Source of the DNA: an uncultured Flavobacteriales bacterium
Lineage (GTDB): Bacteria > Bacteroidota > Bacteroidia > Flavobacteriales_E > Vicingaceae
Length of the DNA: 64,000 nucleotides
Direction: 5' to 3'
NCBI GenBank assembly: GCA_905479915.1
Contig: CAJQOH010000062.1
Coordinates: 1-64,000, forward strand
The notes beneath the pieces were generated by a model, which was given only the letters and a program-made list of their open reading frames with translations, did not search any database and was not told the DNA's origin. Made by a program: the position numbers and the translations under genes. Below, one piece after another: positions 44,392 through 54,700 of the stretch (positions are counted from its first letter, which is position 1; every line of letters begins with the position of its first letter).

Positions 44392-45210
44392 TTAGTACTT
44401 CAACAAAAAATCCTCTTTACTTAAGTCTGTATTGAAAAAAACTATCCCCATGAAAAAAATATCTATTGTAGATGTAACCTTAGGGTGCTTTTTAATTTCT
44501 TCCCAAGCAGCTACCATTCCTTTACTCCAATGAATATCATCAAAAACAAAAACAGTTTCATTATGCGTTTTTTCTACACACCAATTAAAATAATTTAGGG
44601 TTGCTTCTTTTTGATGATTCCCATCAAAAAACACAAAATCTAATTGATTTACTTTAGATAAATAGTTCGGTAAGAAATGATCAAAATTGTCATTAACTAA
44701 CTTAATGTTCTTAAATCCAATTTTATCAAAATTAACTTGAGCAACCTTAGCCGTATTAGGACAACCTTCTACTGTTGTTACTTCCATTTTTTTATTTGAA
44801 CCAGCTAAGTACAACGTACTAACACCTAATGAAGTTCCTAATTCTAATACCGATGATGGTTTTAAATGATTCACTAGTCTAAACAACAATTGCCCATACT
44901 TAGGTGCTTTAACTGTATTTTTAGCAATGTCTTTTATCTTCCTCTTATTCGATTTATTCACCTTAGATCCTGCCCCATGATCTTCTATGGAAATTTGCAT
45001 ATCCGTCATTAACAGTTTAGCCCGAATAGATTCTATATCCTCATATACATAAAAAGGAGATTCATCCTTTATTACATCTAAATAAAAACGGTACAAATAT
45101 GGGGAGTGAATACCATGCTCGTTTCTTGATTTAAAACGATAACTTAAATATTTTATTAAAAAAATTAACTTACTCACTCCACAAAAATAATCGAATTTAA
45201 TTGACTTCAT
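44392..45210 (-). CDS. Class I SAM-dependent O-methyltransferase-like protein
   Basis: A 272-residue protein with SVLELGTSLGVSTLYLAG as motif I (about residues 120-137), VTTVEGCPNTAKVAQVNF, FVFFDGNHQKEATLNYF and FVFDDIHWSKGM. This is the Methyltransf_24-like pattern also found in rhamnosyl O-methyltransferases. The N-terminal 100 residues contain SRNEHGIHSPYLYRFYLDVI, which I recall as common in Bacteroidota homologues. It lies alone between trkA (divergent) and the GT2 gene. The substrate is unknown and it may not belong to the glycan pathway. Confidence 0.8.
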   Translation of the reverse strand: MKSIKFDYFCGVSKLIFLIKYLSYRFKSRNEHGIHSPYLYRFYLDVIKDESPFYVYEDIESIRAKLLMTDMQISIEDHGAGSKVNKSNKRKIKDIAKNTVKAPKYGQLLFRLVNHLKPSSVLELGTSLGVSTLYLAGSNKKMEVTTVEGCPNTAKVAQVNFDKIGFKNIKLVNDNFDHFLPNYLSKVNQLDFVFFDGNHQKEATLNYFNWCVEKTHNETVFVFDDIHWSKGMVAAWEEIKKHPKVTSTIDIFFMGIVFFNTDLSKEDFLLKY

Positions 45211-45262
45211 AATTTAGATCCAAACTCTACTGCCTTATTCTTTACAAATAAGAAAATAAAAC

Positions 45263-45270
45263 TACTTTTG
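45263..45270 (+). promoter_or_regulatory. -7 promoter element TACTTTTG of trkAH
   Basis: An exact TAnnTTTG match 17 bp ahead of the trkA ATG in the 76-bp divergent gap. It predicts a leader of about ten bases. Confidence 0.6.
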
Positions 45271-45286
45271 CTAAAACTTTAGTGGT

Positions 45287-46627
45287 ATGAAAATAGTTAT
45301 TGCCGGTGCTGGAGAAGTAGGTTTCCATTTGGCAAAAATGATGAGTCATGAAGCTCAGAACATCTATATAATAGATGACAATGAAGATAGACTAAACTAT
45401 GTTCAATCTCACCTTGATGTCTTTGGAGTGCACGGAAACGCAAAAAACATCAACATCCTTAAAGAAGTAAAAGCCGATAGTTGTGATCTTTTAATCGCAG
45501 CAACCTCATCAGAAGAAACTAATCTTTTGGTTTGTATAAACGGTAAAAGATTAGGTGCAAAAAGAACCATTGCAAGAATTAGTAACTATGAAGGCATAGG
45601 ATCAGATATGCGTGAATTCTATAGTAAACTTGGTGTAGATACCGTTATATCTCCAGTAGAATTAGCTTCAAAAGAAATTAAACGGTTAATAGGACAATCT
45701 GCTTTCACAAATGATTATGAATTTGAAGGAGGAAAACTTACTGTTTTTGGAATCACTATTTCTGCGAATTCTCCACTGAAAGATAAATCTATAGTAAATA
45801 CTCAACACCTCAATCCAAATAGGTCATTTAAACCTATTGCATTACTAAGAAACGATAAAACAATATTGGTTCAAGGAGATACCACGTTACTTGAAAATGA
45901 TATTGTTTACTTTATATCTACTCCAGAAAGCATAGAACACATTACATCTATATGTGGTCAAGAATGTTATGAAATTAAAAACATAATGATTCTTGGAGGA
46001 AGTAGAATGGGAGTTCTAACGGCTGAACTTTTAGAAAAAGATTACAAAGTTATCTTAATAGAGAAGGATAGAAAAAAAGCAGAATTAATTGCTGAAAAGC
46101 TAAAGAAAACCTTAGTTATTAATACTGACGGAACAGATGTTCAAGCCCTAGAGGAAGAAAATATTGAAGATATGGATGCTTTTATTTCTGTAACAGGGAA
46201 TTCCGAAACAAACATTATTACTTCTCTTGTAGCAAAATCTCACGGTGTTAAAAAAACAATTGCCGGAGTAGAAAACATAGACTACATCAACCTTTCTCAC
46301 AATATTGGTATCGATACGCTAATCAATAAAAAAATGATTGCTGCTAGTAACATTTTCAAGTTTATCCGAAAAGGTGAAGTTGAAGAAATAGCAAGTTTAC
46401 ACGGTGTAGATGGTGAAATAATTGAGTTTAATGTAAAAGCAAACTCAAAAATCACATCAAAACCACTTAGAGAATTAAAAATTCCAAGAACAACAACCAT
46501 AGCTGGTGTAATTAGAGGTAAAGAAGGTTTTATCCCTTTTGGAGGATTTCAAATGCAAGAAGGTGATAAAGTTGTGGTATTTACACACACTGACGCTATA
46601 CGAGAAATAGAGAAGTTTTTCCAATAA
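45287..46627 (+). CDS. trkA: Trk potassium uptake regulatory subunit TrkA
   Basis: The cytoplasmic NAD-binding regulator of the Trk K+ channel. It has two RCK units: the first Rossmann motif IAGAGEVGFHLAKMM starts at residue 4 with acidic YIIDDNEDRL, and the second is MILGGSRMGVLTAELL with VILIEKDRKKA. Each is followed by a TrkA-C domain (for example EFNVKANSKITSKPLRELKIPRTTTIAGVIRG). At 446 residues it is a complete double-RCK protein. trkH starts three bases after it, so the pair is an operon. Confidence 0.96.
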   Translation: MKIVIAGAGEVGFHLAKMMSHEAQNIYIIDDNEDRLNYVQSHLDVFGVHGNAKNINILKEVKADSCDLLIAATSSEETNLLVCINGKRLGAKRTIARISNYEGIGSDMREFYSKLGVDTVISPVELASKEIKRLIGQSAFTNDYEFEGGKLTVFGITISANSPLKDKSIVNTQHLNPNRSFKPIALLRNDKTILVQGDTTLLENDIVYFISTPESIEHITSICGQECYEIKNIMILGGSRMGVLTAELLEKDYKVILIEKDRKKAELIAEKLKKTLVINTDGTDVQALEEENIEDMDAFISVTGNSETNIITSLVAKSHGVKKTIAGVENIDYINLSHNIGIDTLINKKMIAASNIFKFIRKGEVEEIASLHGVDGEIIEFNVKANSKITSKPLRELKIPRTTTIAGVIRGKEGFIPFGGFQMQEGDKVVVFTHTDAIREIEKFFQ

Positions 46628-46630
46628 AAA

Positions 46631-48091
46631 ATGTCTAAAAAACAGTTAATTAATATTAAAGTTGTTACCAATATTGTTGGGAGCTTAATAATAATTTCTG
46701 GAGCTTTAATGCTGCTTTCTATTCCTATTTCTATTTATTATGAAAGCAATGATTTAACTGCAATAATACTATCCTCTAGTATTACTTTAATCACTGGTTT
46801 AGGTTTAAAATTCATTACCAAGAACCATAAAAATGATGAAGTAAAAAAAAGAGAAGGGTACTTAATTGTAGCTTTGGGATGGTTATCAATGACTTTATTT
46901 GGAACCCTCCCCTATGTTCTATCTGGTGCAATACCTGACTATACCAATGCCTATTTTGAAACCATTTCAGGACTAACAACAACAGGTGCTTCAATCTTAA
47001 ATGACATAGAAAGCTTACCTAAGGGAGTTCTGTTTTGGAGAAGTATGACCCAATGGATTGGAGGTATGGGAATTATCGTTTTAACAATAGCTATTCTCCC
47101 TCTTTTAGGTGTTGGAGGTATGGAGCTTTTTGCCTCAGAATCTCCAGGTCCTACAAAAGATAAAATACATCCGAGAATTAAAGAAACTGCCAAACGATTA
47201 TGGCTAATTTATTTTTCACTAACGCTATTACAATGTATTCTATTAATGTTTGCTGGCATGGATTTTTACGATGCCATCAATCATTCACTTACAACAATGT
47301 CTACCGGAGGTTTTTCTACTAAACAAACTAGTATTGCTGCTTTTAATTCTCCAATAATCGAATACATAATTATTGCTTTTATGTTTATTGCAGGAACAAA
47401 CTTTACACTACTTTATTTTGGTTGTAAATTAAAGTTTAAAAAGATTTTAGAAAATGATGAGTTCAAATGGTATGCTGCTGCTGTAACTATTCTTTGTTTA
47501 GTGATAACACCTATTATTTACGACAGTAATTTTGAAGAATCTTTTAGAAGTGCCTTATTCCAAGTAGTTAGTATTCTAACCACCACAGGATTTGCTACAA
47601 CAGATTTTACTACCTGGGGATCCTTTGTTACCTTCATTTTCTTCTTATTACTTTTTACTGGTGCCAATGCAGGATCTACAAGTGGAGGAATGAAAATTGT
47701 TCGAATTGTTTTATTGATGAAAAATGGTTTCTTAGAATTTAAAAGGCGTTTACATCCAAATGCAATTGTACCGGTAACGCTAAACAATCAAGCAGTATCT
47801 TCTAAAATCATATACAACCTTTTAGCATTCGTATTCTTTTACCTTTTCTTATTTGTTGTTGGGTCTATAGCATTAACATTTTTTGGATTAGAATTTAAAG
47901 AAGCACTAAGCGCTGCAGCCACTTCTATTGGTAATGTTGGTCCTGGAATAGGAGAATTAGGCCCGGCAGGAAACTTTTTCAATTTACCTAGTCCAGCCAA
48001 ATGGATATTGTCCATTTTAATGTTGATGGGAAGATTAGAACTTTTTACTATTGCGATTCTATTTACTCCATATTTCTGGAGAAGAAATTAA
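46631..48091 (+). CDS. trkH: Trk potassium channel membrane subunit TrkH
   Basis: A 486-residue K+ channel with four pore units. Filter-like loops are visible as ETISGLTTTGASIL, NHSLTTMSTGGFS, VSILTTTGFATTDF and ATSIGNVGPGIGELGP, each with the conserved Gly after a Thr/Ser-rich or Asn-rich turn. FWRSMTQWIGGMGIIVLTIAILPLLGVGGM is the diagnostic first pore helix region. It follows trkA by three bases and pairs with it for K+ uptake. Confidence 0.96.
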   Translation: MSKKQLINIKVVTNIVGSLIIISGALMLLSIPISIYYESNDLTAIILSSSITLITGLGLKFITKNHKNDEVKKREGYLIVALGWLSMTLFGTLPYVLSGAIPDYTNAYFETISGLTTTGASILNDIESLPKGVLFWRSMTQWIGGMGIIVLTIAILPLLGVGGMELFASESPGPTKDKIHPRIKETAKRLWLIYFSLTLLQCILLMFAGMDFYDAINHSLTTMSTGGFSTKQTSIAAFNSPIIEYIIIAFMFIAGTNFTLLYFGCKLKFKKILENDEFKWYAAAVTILCLVITPIIYDSNFEESFRSALFQVVSILTTTGFATTDFTTWGSFVTFIFFLLLFTGANAGSTSGGMKIVRIVLLMKNGFLEFKRRLHPNAIVPVTLNNQAVSSKIIYNLLAFVFFYLFLFVVGSIALTFFGLEFKEALSAAATSIGNVGPGIGELGPAGNFFNLPSPAKWILSILMLMGRLELFTIAILFTPYFWRRN

Positions 48092-48167
48092 GCTTCCGTG
48101 CAGCTACAATTTTCAAAGAATACTTTATTGCCTTTTTATATGTAACTATTATTATTAATTCACGTAT

Positions 48168-48175
48168 TAATTTTG
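48168..48175 (+). promoter_or_regulatory. -7 promoter element TAATTTTG
   Basis: An exact TAnnTTTG match 17-23 bp ahead of the candidate ATGs of the OmpA-family gene, in the 100-bp gap behind trkH. Confidence 0.55.
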
Positions 48176-48191
48176 GTTTTGCACTAAGTTC

Positions 48192-50678
48192 ATGTACATG
48201 AAAAAACAGTTATTAGTCCTACTAGTATTTTTAACACTAAGTGTTATTACTTCTGCCCAAGAGTTTTTAGGACTAAGGCAAAGTAATTACTCTGGTATAA
48301 TGGGTTCAGATTTAAACCCAGCTTCCATTGCAGACAGTAGATTTAAATTTGACATGGTCATTTTTAGTGGACACCTAAGTGGTTACAATAACCACATGCA
48401 ATTTAACACACGTAAAATGCCTTACTGGTGGATCAATTCATTCAATACAGATGATCCTGTAGCTGATGAATGGATGAACAATGGCGATCTTGATAAACTG
48501 GTATCAGTAGATTCTACAGACTCTTTTAAAGCTAGAGGTTTAGGTCAGTTATTTGAAATAAATGATGGAAACAAAAATCGATCTGTCTTTTTAAATGCAG
48601 AATTTGACATCTTAAATTTTATGGTAAGTCTTGGAAGAAAAAGAGCCATAGGCTTTCAAGTAAGAAGCAGAACACTTTTTAATTTAGACAACGTTTCTCC
48701 AGAACTAATAAGATTAGGTTCTAATGAATTTGAATTTCCTAATGTATTTGATCTCAACATTAAAGATGAAGAAATTAACATGTCCATGAATTCTTGGATA
48801 GAATACAATCTAAATTATGCGCAAGTTATTTTTGATCAGGATCAACACTTTGTAAAAGCCGGTGGTAAAATAAAATTTTTACAAGGTATTGCTTCAACCT
48901 ACTTACACTCATCTGATTTAAATTTCAATATTAAAGATGATACTACAGCCAATTCTCTTTCTGGAAGTTTTGATTATGGATACTCTGAGAATTTAGGTGG
49001 ATTTATAGAAAGTAATAATCCTAATGAAGAGTTTTCTGGAGGAAACATCACCGATTTTACCTCAAAATTAGGTCTAGGTTTTGATATTGGAGTTGTCTAT
49101 GAATGGAGACCTAAATTTCAAGATTATAAATACGATATGGATGGTGAGACCGATTTATGGATGAGAGACCAAAACAAATACAAATTAAAAGTTGGGTTGG
49201 CTGTTAACGATATAGGAGGAATGCGCTATCAAAAAGGTGGTGGAAGTAACAATTTCAACATCAATGTTGGTCTTTTTGATTTACAAAAGTTTGATAATAC
49301 TGAAGGTTTTAGATCTCTTGATTCTACGCTACAAAATTTTGCTGATTCTAATTTTGTAACATTCGATAATAAAGATGATAAAGAGTTTTACATGAATCTA
49401 CCTACACACATTAACTTAGATGTAGATTATCATATTTTCAAGAATTTTTATGCCAACTTCTATACTAGAATCAACATGAAATTTGGAAATGATGAAAACA
49501 CTGTTCACTATCCTACCAGTTATGCAGTAACACCACGATTTGACCATAGAAGATGGGGAGTTTCTCTTCCTTTATCATACAGTAATGTAGCTGGGTTTAG
49601 AACCGGATTAGCTTTAAGATTGGGAAGCTTCTTTAGTATTGGAACAGGAGATTTAAAACCTTTCATAGCTCCAGGAAGAGACATGAATGTTAGAGGTATG
49701 GATATATTCTTTGCCTTAAGAGCTCCTATCCTATTTAAAGCTCCAAAAGATAGAGACAAAGATAAAGTTTCTGACAAGTTAGATAAATGTATTGATACAC
49801 CTGGAACATGGGAATTATTAGGGTGTTCTGATATTGATAAAGATGGAATTTTAGATCATAATGACAGTTGTGTAACAGACTCTGGTTTAGTTAAGTTTAA
49901 CGGTTGTCCTGATAGAGATAATGATGACATTATGGACAAAGAAGATGATTGTCCGGACACCCCTGGAATTCCTGAATTTAATGGTTGCCCAGATACTGAT
50001 GGTGATGGTATAATGGACAAAGAAGACAATTGTCCAGAATTTCCCGGACCAGTAGAAAATAAAGGTTGTCCATACAAGTTATTACATACAATTGACGAAA
50101 TGGGTGAAATTATTGAAACTGATACACTACTAGAAAACCAAACCTTCCACAGGTTTGAAAACTTAACAGCTGACGATAATCAACTATTTATGCTAGGAGA
50201 AGATGATGGCAGCGATTTTATTAGAGTAGTGTTAGGAAAAGACACCATTACAGCCATTAGGAATGATAAAGGCTTCTTTTATTACAAACCACTCCCTCCC
50301 GCTCCAATAGAAATTGAACTAATAGAAGAGGAAGAAGAAATTTTAAAAGCTGCTTTTGACAATCTTGAATTTAAAACAGGAAAAGCTATTATTAAAGAAA
50401 GTTCATTTGCCTCTTTAGAAGACCTTGCAAAGCTATTATTGCAAAAACCAGAATGGAGAATTTTAGTATCAGGCCATACAGATAGCCAAGGTAAAGCATC
50501 AAGCAATTTAAGGTTATCTAAAAAACGTGCAAAAGCCGTTGCTACATTCTTAATATTAAATGATGTAATTAAAGATAGAATTGATGTTAAATGGTTTGGT
50601 GAAACAAAACCTATTGCAGATAATAAAACAAAAGAAGGTAGACAGAAAAATAGAAGGGTTGAAATGGAAATTCTATAA
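48192..50678 (+). CDS. DUF5723-type outer-membrane protein with TSP3 repeats and OmpA C-terminal domain
   Basis: An 828-residue outer-membrane protein. The signal peptide ends near ITSAQ (about residue 23). Residues 25-510 form a predicted barrel of the DUF5723 type, starting EFLGLRQSNYSGIMGSDLNPASIADSRF. Residues about 515-635 hold calcium-binding thrombospondin type-3 repeats (DTDGDGIMDKEDNCP units). Residues about 725-828 are an OmpA/MotB domain with SGHTDSQGKASSNLRLSKKRA and GRQKNRRVEM, which binds peptidoglycan. It should tie the outer membrane to the cell wall. ATG 48192 or 48198 can both be the start. Confidence 0.92.
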   Translation: MYMKKQLLVLLVFLTLSVITSAQEFLGLRQSNYSGIMGSDLNPASIADSRFKFDMVIFSGHLSGYNNHMQFNTRKMPYWWINSFNTDDPVADEWMNNGDLDKLVSVDSTDSFKARGLGQLFEINDGNKNRSVFLNAEFDILNFMVSLGRKRAIGFQVRSRTLFNLDNVSPELIRLGSNEFEFPNVFDLNIKDEEINMSMNSWIEYNLNYAQVIFDQDQHFVKAGGKIKFLQGIASTYLHSSDLNFNIKDDTTANSLSGSFDYGYSENLGGFIESNNPNEEFSGGNITDFTSKLGLGFDIGVVYEWRPKFQDYKYDMDGETDLWMRDQNKYKLKVGLAVNDIGGMRYQKGGGSNNFNINVGLFDLQKFDNTEGFRSLDSTLQNFADSNFVTFDNKDDKEFYMNLPTHINLDVDYHIFKNFYANFYTRINMKFGNDENTVHYPTSYAVTPRFDHRRWGVSLPLSYSNVAGFRTGLALRLGSFFSIGTGDLKPFIAPGRDMNVRGMDIFFALRAPILFKAPKDRDKDKVSDKLDKCIDTPGTWELLGCSDIDKDGILDHNDSCVTDSGLVKFNGCPDRDNDDIMDKEDDCPDTPGIPEFNGCPDTDGDGIMDKEDNCPEFPGPVENKGCPYKLLHTIDEMGEIIETDTLLENQTFHRFENLTADDNQLFMLGEDDGSDFIRVVLGKDTITAIRNDKGFFYYKPLPPAPIEIELIEEEEEILKAAFDNLEFKTGKAIIKESSFASLEDLAKLLLQKPEWRILVSGHTDSQGKASSNLRLSKKRAKAVATFLILNDVIKDRIDVKWFGETKPIADNKTKEGRQKNRRVEMEIL

Positions 50679-50698
50679 CTGAGAAACTTTATCAGTTA
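50676..50698. terminator. Hairpin between convergent genes
   Basis: TAACTGA (50676-50682) pairs perfectly with TCAGTTA (50692-50698), with a nine-base loop, overlapping the TAA of the OmpA-family gene and three bases before the end of the convergent gene. A bidirectional terminator is likely although the flanks lack a long T-run. Confidence 0.45.
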
Positions 50699-50701
50699 CA
50701 T

Positions 50702-51256
50702 TCATTCTTTGAAATCAATAAAATTGATATTCTTACCATCAGGTTTATAATCTCTAAGAAAAACGCCTAACATAAAAGTAATACATCCAGGAAAAGTTGC
50801 ATCCTTTATTTCATACTTTATCAGTATCCGTGTTCTAGGAGCAGCAAACGTAATATCGAACATAGCATTCTCATCCATCTTATCTTCAGAAGAAGTATAT
50901 AAAAGTGTTGGTTCAACAGCCTCTTTTTTCTTTTTAGGACCTAAATCATAGAGTTTAATAACAACCCCTTCTGATTTATCCTTCATATCAAACACTAACT
51001 TATAAACGAAGTTTTTTAAAAGGTCAACTCTAAACTCGATATCATGAGGATTTTCAGAATTTTCAATTTCCGTTCTTCTAAAATTATCATAGATAGATTC
51101 CCCTAAGAGATCTTGAACTATAGCTTTATTTATCTCTCCACAAGGTGTTTTTTTCTGAGCTTTAACAGAAGTGAAAAAAGCAAGTATTATTATCGATATA
51201 GATAAGTATTTATACACATTGTGAAAATAGTACTTTTTGGTAAAACTCAAAAGCAA
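50702..51256 (-). CDS. Secreted protein of unknown function
   Basis: A 184-residue protein I do not recognise. A hydrophobic signal segment (YLSISIIILAFFTSVKAQ) ends near residue 34, followed by KKTPCGEINKAIVQDLLG and a beta-rich region with FRVDLLKNFVYKLVFDMKD, KLYDLG and RTRILIKYEI, then FPGCITFMLGVFL. Two Cys may form a disulfide. The long basic N-region suggests the true start could be the GTG at 51214, giving a short standard signal peptide. It is convergent with the OmpA-family gene and follows the STAS-like gene by 26 bp or more. Confidence 0.75.
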   Translation of the reverse strand: MLLSFTKKYYFHNVYKYLSISIIILAFFTSVKAQKKTPCGEINKAIVQDLLGESIYDNFRRTEIENSENPHDIEFRVDLLKNFVYKLVFDMKDKSEGVVIKLYDLGPKKKKEAVEPTLLYTSSEDKMDENAMFDITFAAPRTRILIKYEIKDATFPGCITFMLGVFLRDYKPDGKNINFIDFKE

Positions 51257-51282
51257 AAAACTAAGCGTTTACTTGAAAAAGT

Positions 51283-51669
51283 CTATCTAAATGAATTCAA
51301 CCACTTAATTGCATTCTCTTCCTTTTTAAACATTTTAGTTGGAGAAAATGGTTTATTAAAATTAATAAAAAAGTTGCCTATTAATGTTGTTGCTAAAGAT
51401 GTTCCTGCCAATATTGCCATTGCAGTTGATAAATCTGACACTTCCTTAGAAGCGCCATACTCCCTAGCTTCTTTAGATACTTGAAATACATTCCTTGTAT
51501 CAATAAGTACTAACATCTTTTTGTTTTGCTGTAATTTTTTTCTCACTTCTATTCCCTCTATAGAAGCTTCTAAAGTAAAATCAGCATCTTCTTTAGCACG
51601 CATAAAAAGAATATCATTTTCTACATAAAAAGTAGCTGTAGATGTTTCTATTTTTTTCGATACAGACAT
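51283..51669 (-). CDS. STAS/SpoIIAA-like small protein
   Basis: A 128-residue soluble protein with a pattern compatible with the STAS/SEC14-like SpoIIAA fold: ATFYVENDILFMRAK, a helix ASIEGIEVRKKLQQ, the strand KKMLVLIDTRN and helix SKEAREYGASKEVSD. A hydrophobic stretch (TAMAILAGTSLATTLIGNFFI) comes next and KMFKKEENAIKWLNSFR closes it. I chose the ATG at 51669 because the upstream alternative adds ten residues with no fold role. No phosphorylatable Ser is obvious. The link to the SpoIIE phosphatases 4 kb away is speculative. Confidence 0.72.
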   Translation of the reverse strand: MSVSKKIETSTATFYVENDILFMRAKEDADFTLEASIEGIEVRKKLQQNKKMLVLIDTRNVFQVSKEAREYGASKEVSDLSTAMAILAGTSLATTLIGNFFINFNKPFSPTKMFKKEENAIKWLNSFR

Positions 51670-51758
51670 TATTTCACAAAGTACAATAATTTTTAACAAA
51701 ATGAAATTAAAATTAAAAGGCCTCCTTATTTATTGGATTAACCCGCAGTAATCATTAA

Positions 51759-51774
51759 CTTCGCTTTCGCGAAG
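51759..51774. promoter_or_regulatory. Hairpin in the icmF leader
   Basis: CTTCGC (51759-51764) and GCGAAG (51769-51774) form a perfect stem with loop TTTC, 15 bases before the icmF ATG. It overlaps a possible -7 element, TAACTTCG at 51756-51763, with one mismatch to TAnnTTTG. Its role is unknown; the 119-bp gap shows no cobalamin-riboswitch-like structure that I can recognise. Confidence 0.35.
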
Positions 51775-51788
51775 AAAAAGAGAGATAT

Positions 51789-54700
51789 ATGGAACAAGTC
51801 AAAAAATATACACCTAAAAATAAAGTAAGAATTGTAACAGCTGCCAGTCTATTTGATGGACATGATGCTGCTATCAATATTATGCGAAGAATTATCCAAT
51901 CTACAGGATGTGAGGTAATTCACTTAGGACACGATAGAAGCGTTGAGGAAGTAGTGAATTGTGCCATTGAGGAAGATGCTAATGCCATTGCAATGACTTC
52001 TTACCAAGGTGGTCATGTGGAATACTTCAAGTACATGTATGACTTACTAAAAGAGAAAGGATCTGAACACATCAAGATTTTTGGTGGCGGTGGTGGAACT
52101 ATCCTACCTTCAGAAATTGAAGAGTTACAGGCATACGGAATTACAAGAATTTATCATCCAGATGACGGAAGAGAGATGGGGTTACAAGGGATGATTAATG
52201 ATATGATTGAGAAGGCTGACTACCCTACCGGAGCCAATCTTAATGGAGAAATTAACCACATACAAAACAAAGAGGTAAAAGCAATTGCCAAACTGATTTC
52301 TGCTGCAGAAAACTTTCCAGAAGAAAGTAAAGCAGAAATGGAGAAAGTACATACCATGGCAGCTAAAACAGAAACACCTGTTTTAGGAATTACAGGTACT
52401 GGTGGAGCTGGTAAATCTTCTTTAGTAGATGAGTTAGTAAGACGATTTTTAATTGACTTTCCTAAAAAAGAAATTGCCATTGTATCTGTAGATCCATCAA
52501 AAAGAAAAACTGGTGGAGCTTTATTAGGTGATAGAATTAGAATGAACTCTATCAGAAATGAAAGAGTTTACATGCGTTCTTTGGCAACTCGTCAAAGTAA
52601 TTTAGCATTATCTCAACACGTTGCTGAAGCTTTAGAAATTTTAAAAGCAGCATCTTACGATTTAATCATTTTAGAAACTTCTGGTATCGGACAATCCGAT
52701 ACAGAGATTATGGATCACTCTGATGTTTCGTTGTATGTAATGACTCCAGAATTTGGAGCTGCAACGCAGTTAGAGAAGATTGACATGTTAGATTTTGCTG
52801 ATGTGATAGCATTAAACAAATTTGACAAACGTGGTGCTTTAGATGCCATTAGAGATGTAAAGAAACAATATATGCGTAACAATGATTTATGGGATACTCC
52901 TATGGATCAGATGCCGGTTTACGGAACCATTGCTTCTCAATTTAACGATCCAGGAATGAATTCACTTTACAAAGTGATTATGGATAAGTTAGTAGAGAAA
53001 GTTGGAGCAGATTTACCATCAAGCTTTGAGATTACAGAAGAAATGTCTGAAAAGATATTTGTAATCCCACCAAAGCGTAACCGTTACTTATCAGAAATTT
53101 CTGAAAACAACAGAGGTTATGATGAATGGGTAAATAAGCAAGTTGAGTTAGCAGATAAATTATGTGCTATTGATAGAACTATGACTACCCTATCTGACGA
53201 ACCAGATACAGTAAAAGTATTACAAGCACAGTACGATAAATTGAAATTGGATTTCGATCCAAAGAACATGTTGATTATCGAAAACTGGAACGATAAAGTA
53301 CAGAAATACAAAGAGCCTGTTTACAAGTTTAAAGTAAGAGATAGAGAATTAGCAATTGAAACGCATTCAGAAAGCTTATCGCATTTACAAATTCCTAAAG
53401 TGGCGTTACCAAAGTACACCGGTTGGGGAGATGTTTTAAGATGGAGCTTACAAGAAAATGTTCCTGGAGAATTTCCTTTTACAGCAGGTTTATTCCCATT
53501 TAAAAGAGAAGGAGAAGATCCTACAAGAATGTTTGCTGGTGAAGGTGGACCAGAAAGAACAAATAGACGTTTCCACTACGTTTCTAAAGGAATGCCTGCA
53601 AAGCGTTTGTCAACAGCTTTTGATTCGGTAACACTTTACGGAAACGATCCTCACTTAAGACCAGATATTTACGGTAAAATTGGTAATGCTGGGGTTTCTA
53701 TTGCATGTTTAGATGATGCTAAGAAGTTGTATTCTGGATTCGATTTATCACATGCAATGACATCTGTAAGTATGACCATTAATGGTCCTGCACCAATGTT
53801 GTTAGGTTTCTTTATGAATGCTGCTATCGACCAAAATTGTGAGAAGTACATTAAAGAAAATGGTTTAGAAAAAGAAGTGGAAGCAAAAATTGCTGCCATT
53901 TATAAAGCTAAAGGAACAGTAAGACCAACTTACCAAGGAGATATTCCTGAAGGTAATGATGGTTTAGGATTATATTTATTAGGAGTAACCGGAGATCAGG
54001 TTTTACCTGCCGATGTTTACAATACGATAAAAGCAGAAACTTTAACTAAAGTTAGAGGTACTGTACAAGCAGATATCTTAAAAGAAGATCAGGCACAAAA
54101 CACCTGTATTTTCTCTACAGAATTTGCCCTACGTTTAATGGGTGATGTTCAAGAGTATTTTATTGATAAAGGGGTACGTAACTTCTACTCGGTATCCATT
54201 TCTGGCTACCACATTGCAGAAGCTGGTGCCAACCCAATTACACAATTGGCATTAACACTATCTAACGGATTTACTTATGTAGAATACTACTTAAGTAGAG
54301 GAATGGACATTAACAAATTCGGTCCTAACCTATCGTTCTTCTTTAGTAATGGTATCGATCCAGAATATTCTGTTATTGGACGTGTAGCACGTAGAATTTG
54401 GGCCAAAGCAATGGACAAGAAATACGGAGCTGCTGCAGGAGCACAAAAATTGAAGTATCACATCCAAACTTCTGGACGAAGCTTACACGCACAAGAGATT
54501 GATTTTAATGACATTAGAACAACTTTACAAGCGTTATACGCGATTAACGACAACTGTAACTCTTTACATACCAATGCTTACGATGAGGCCATTACAACAC
54601 CTACAGAAGAATCTGTAAGAAGAGCAATGGCCATACAGTTAATTATTAACCGTGAGTTAGGATTATCTAAAAACGAAAACCCGATACAAGGAGCCTTTAT

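Noticed and set aside
51670-51788. Cobalamin riboswitch upstream of icmF
   Set aside because: The gap is only 119 bp and shows one six-bp hairpin; the conserved B12-box pattern and long multi-stem structure were not found.
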